Below, in pieces: positions 38,239-39,414 of a DNA stretch of 39,414 bases. A program made the translations under genes and the position numbers. The notes under the pieces were generated by a model. It was not told the origin of the DNA. It ran no database searches and saw nothing but the letters and a program-made list of their open reading frames with translations. Source of the stretch: Paracoccus sp. (in: a-proteobacteria) (GTDB taxonomy: Bacteria > Pseudomonadota > Alphaproteobacteria > Rhodobacterales > Rhodobacteraceae); NCBI GenBank assembly GCA_030538425.1, contig JAUNTZ010000023.1:1-39414 (forward strand). The letters run 5' to 3'. Each line of letters opens with the position of its first letter. Position 1 is the stretch's first letter.

Positions 38239-39298
38239 CCTGAAAGGCATTCACCGCGTCAAAGCCAAGCTGCCCGGTGGCCGGCGGCGCGAGTATCATT
38301 ATGCGTGGCGAGGAAAGGGCGCGCCACGCTTCTGGGACAGCGAAAGCGGCATCGCAATCGGCTCGCCCGAATATCTAGCGGCACTGGCAGCCTGCGCCCC
38401 GGTCGCATCCGCCGCTAGAGGCAAGTTTCGTGAATCTATTATAGAATTTCTAAGCAGCGCCGATTTTACCGGCCTCGCGCCCCGCACGCAGGCCGATCTC
38501 CGCAAGTCCATTTATCATCCAAAAAACGGTATAGATCATCGCTTCGGTGATGCACCAATCGCAGCCTTCAACGATCCGCGCATCCGCGCCCAGGCGCTGA
38601 AATGGCGTGACGAAATCGGCGGTAAGGTCGGAGATGACCGCATCCGCCATTTGCAGCGAATCGTGGGCTTTGCGCTGGACCGCCGAATGATCCAGATCCA
38701 CCAATTGCGCGACATAAAATCGGTCTATAGATCGACCCGCGCCGAAATTTTCTGGACGCCGGAAGAGATAGAGGCCTTCAGGGCGGGCGCACCCGCACAC
38801 ATTTGGCGGATCCTTGCAATCGCGCTTGAAACCGGCCTGCGCCCCGGCGATCTGGCGGTCTTGTCACGTGAGCATATCCACCGGACACCTCATGGCAGAC
38901 GCATCGTAATGTGGACGCGCAAGCGCAAGCGTCTGGCGTCGATACCTGTTACCGACCGCATGGCCGCGCTGATCGATGCGACACCACAGACGCAAGGGCA
39001 CCTGATCGTCGGGCTGCGCGGTCAGCCCTACCGCCACGAAAACTATCTGGGCGATGCAGTTAGCGAGTGGCGAGACAAGCTGCGAATCCGCCGCGAACTG
39101 CGCCTTTATGACGCTCGAGGCACCGCCGCGACCCGGCTCCTCGAGGCCGGAGCCGAAATGAAAGAAATCGCGACGCATATGGGCTGGTCGCTCAAGCACG
39201 CCGCAGAGGTAATCGAGCGGTATGTTGCCCTGTCGCCCGCCATGTCCGACACGCTTGCGGAGAAGCTCAAGCGGGCCGAAGCGCGAACGAAACTGTAA
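38225..39298 (+). CDS. int: Tyrosine-family integrase
   Basis: 357 aa from the ATG at 38225; an ATG at 38183 in the same frame overlaps the previous gene more. An N-terminal arm-binding part (VNLKGIHRVKAKLPGG) and core-binding part (70-165) precede the catalytic domain. Active-site residues: R206 (TGLRPGDL), R298 (YDARGT), H318 (THMGW) and the nucleophile Y333 (ERYVALS). The first position of the HxxR box holds Tyr (Y295) rather than His. It recombines attP with the tRNA-Pro attB and sits beside attR, facing it. Confidence 0.93.
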   Translation: MVKVNLKGIHRVKAKLPGGRRREYHYAWRGKGAPRFWDSESGIAIGSPEYLAALAACAPVASAARGKFRESIIEFLSSADFTGLAPRTQADLRKSIYHPKNGIDHRFGDAPIAAFNDPRIRAQALKWRDEIGGKVGDDRIRHLQRIVGFALDRRMIQIHQLRDIKSVYRSTRAEIFWTPEEIEAFRAGAPAHIWRILAIALETGLRPGDLAVLSREHIHRTPHGRRIVMWTRKRKRLASIPVTDRMAALIDATPQTQGHLIVGLRGQPYRHENYLGDAVSEWRDKLRIRRELRLYDARGTAATRLLEAGAEMKEIATHMGWSLKHAAEVIERYVALSPAMSDTLAEKLKRAEARTKL

Positions 39299-39317
39299 AA
39301 ACGGGTGTAAAAACGAC

Positions 39318-39334
39318 TAGCTGAAATTCAGCTA
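39318..39334 (+). terminator. Small hairpin between integrase and attR
   Basis: TAGCTGA at 39318-39324 and TCAGCTA at 39328-39334 pair across a 3-nt loop. It lies 19 nt after the integrase stop and just outside the att repeat. It may end integrase transcription or be a binding site near the crossover; the stem is AT-containing and weak. Confidence 0.4.
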
Positions 39335-39338
39335 AGTT

Positions 39339-39388
39339 ATGGTCGGGGCGAGAGGATTTGAACCTCCGGCCTACGGTACCCAAAACCG
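39339..39388. other. attR: prophage-restored 3' end of tRNA-Pro
   Basis: Fifty bases matching 83-132 with one difference (T at 39359). Together with the bases to the right they rebuild a full tRNA-Pro on the minus strand, so the phage supplies the anticodon-loop-to-CCA part. Crossover probably happens within this repeat, near the anticodon loop as for other tRNA-targeting integrases. Confidence 0.9.
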
Positions 39389-39414
39389 TCGCGCTACCAG
39401 GCTGCGCCACGCCC
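39340..39414 (-). tRNA. tRNA-Pro (anticodon UGG), first two bases beyond the window
   Basis: On the minus strand the visible 75 nt run from GGGCGTGGCGCAGCC to CGCCCCGACCA with CCA encoded. The anticodon loop TTTGGGT gives anticodon UGG. The acceptor stem implies that two more bases (CG) lie past the right edge. The T loop is TTCAAAT. The gene is intact because the prophage replaces the 3' part. Confidence 0.93.

Larger units (their letters stand above)
83..39388. mobile_element. Complete tRNA-Pro-integrated siphophage-type prophage
   Basis: A 50-bp direct repeat made of the 3' part of tRNA-Pro bounds a region with an integrase at its right edge, CI/Cro-like regulators, primase and helicase, terminase, portal, protease, capsid, tail, and lysis genes. 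Removing one repeat copy gives a genome of 39,256 bp, normal for HK97-like siphophages. All hallmark late genes are present and intact as far as can be read, so the element looks functional rather than decayed. Induction has not been tested. Confidence 0.93.

Overview
The window holds one apparently complete temperate siphophage-type prophage inserted in the 3' part of a proline tRNA gene, with a few dozen bases of host DNA on the left and the rest of the tRNA on the right. The high GC content and the protein types (tail chaperone and tail genes resembling those of gene transfer agents, LexA/CI-type repressor, alphaproteobacterial-style small genes) suggest a member of the Rhodobacterales, plausibly Paracoccus or a relative; this is an inference, not a search result. 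A 50-bp direct repeat (83-132 and 39339-39388, one mismatch) marks attL and attR, so the excised genome would be 39,256 bp.

Left end, plus strand (293-2567): an SRAP-family (YedK/HMCES-like) DNA-protein crosslinking protein fused in frame behind an unknown domain, two small unknown genes behind a promoter with a palindrome in its spacer, and a DUF1870/Aca2-like helix-turn-helix gene. A 75-bp structured element is duplicated exactly behind the small genes and behind the helix-turn-helix gene. This layout resembles an anti-CRISPR/Aca locus and is the most interesting candidate for something undescribed.

Late module, minus strand (2732-24450, read right to left): probable late regulator, HNH nuclease, small and large terminase, portal, ClpP-like protease, HK97 capsid, connectors, tail tube, tail chaperones with an A10 frameshift site, tape measure with a lytic transglycosylase domain, tail tip genes, fibre, SGNH-type esterase, membrane coiled-coil protein, amidase and holin-like protein. 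One plus-strand gene with a signal peptide (15678-16004) interrupts it as a moron.

Early and replication module (24842-33304, mostly minus): a Bro-N protein whose C-terminal domain is a near copy of the C-terminus of the prophage's own D5-type helicase, a Tat-like secreted protein, a second HNH nuclease, a RelE/Xre toxin-antitoxin pair on the plus strand with a 17-bp inverted repeat over its promoter, a D5/P4-type helicase, a zinc-finger/Toprim primase, and a helix-turn-helix protein whose ribosome binding site is a G16 tract.

Immunity and integration (33306-39298): divergent cro-like and cI-like (S24 peptidase) genes around an operator of repeated GTTTCC half-sites, a DUF2513 gene, then a plus-strand operon of overlapping small genes, a DNA adenine methyltransferase-like gene, and finally the tyrosine integrase beside attR. 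The modules read as an ordinary lysogeny-replication-packaging-tail-lysis plan, with accessory genes at the left end, inside the head-tail genes and in the early region.
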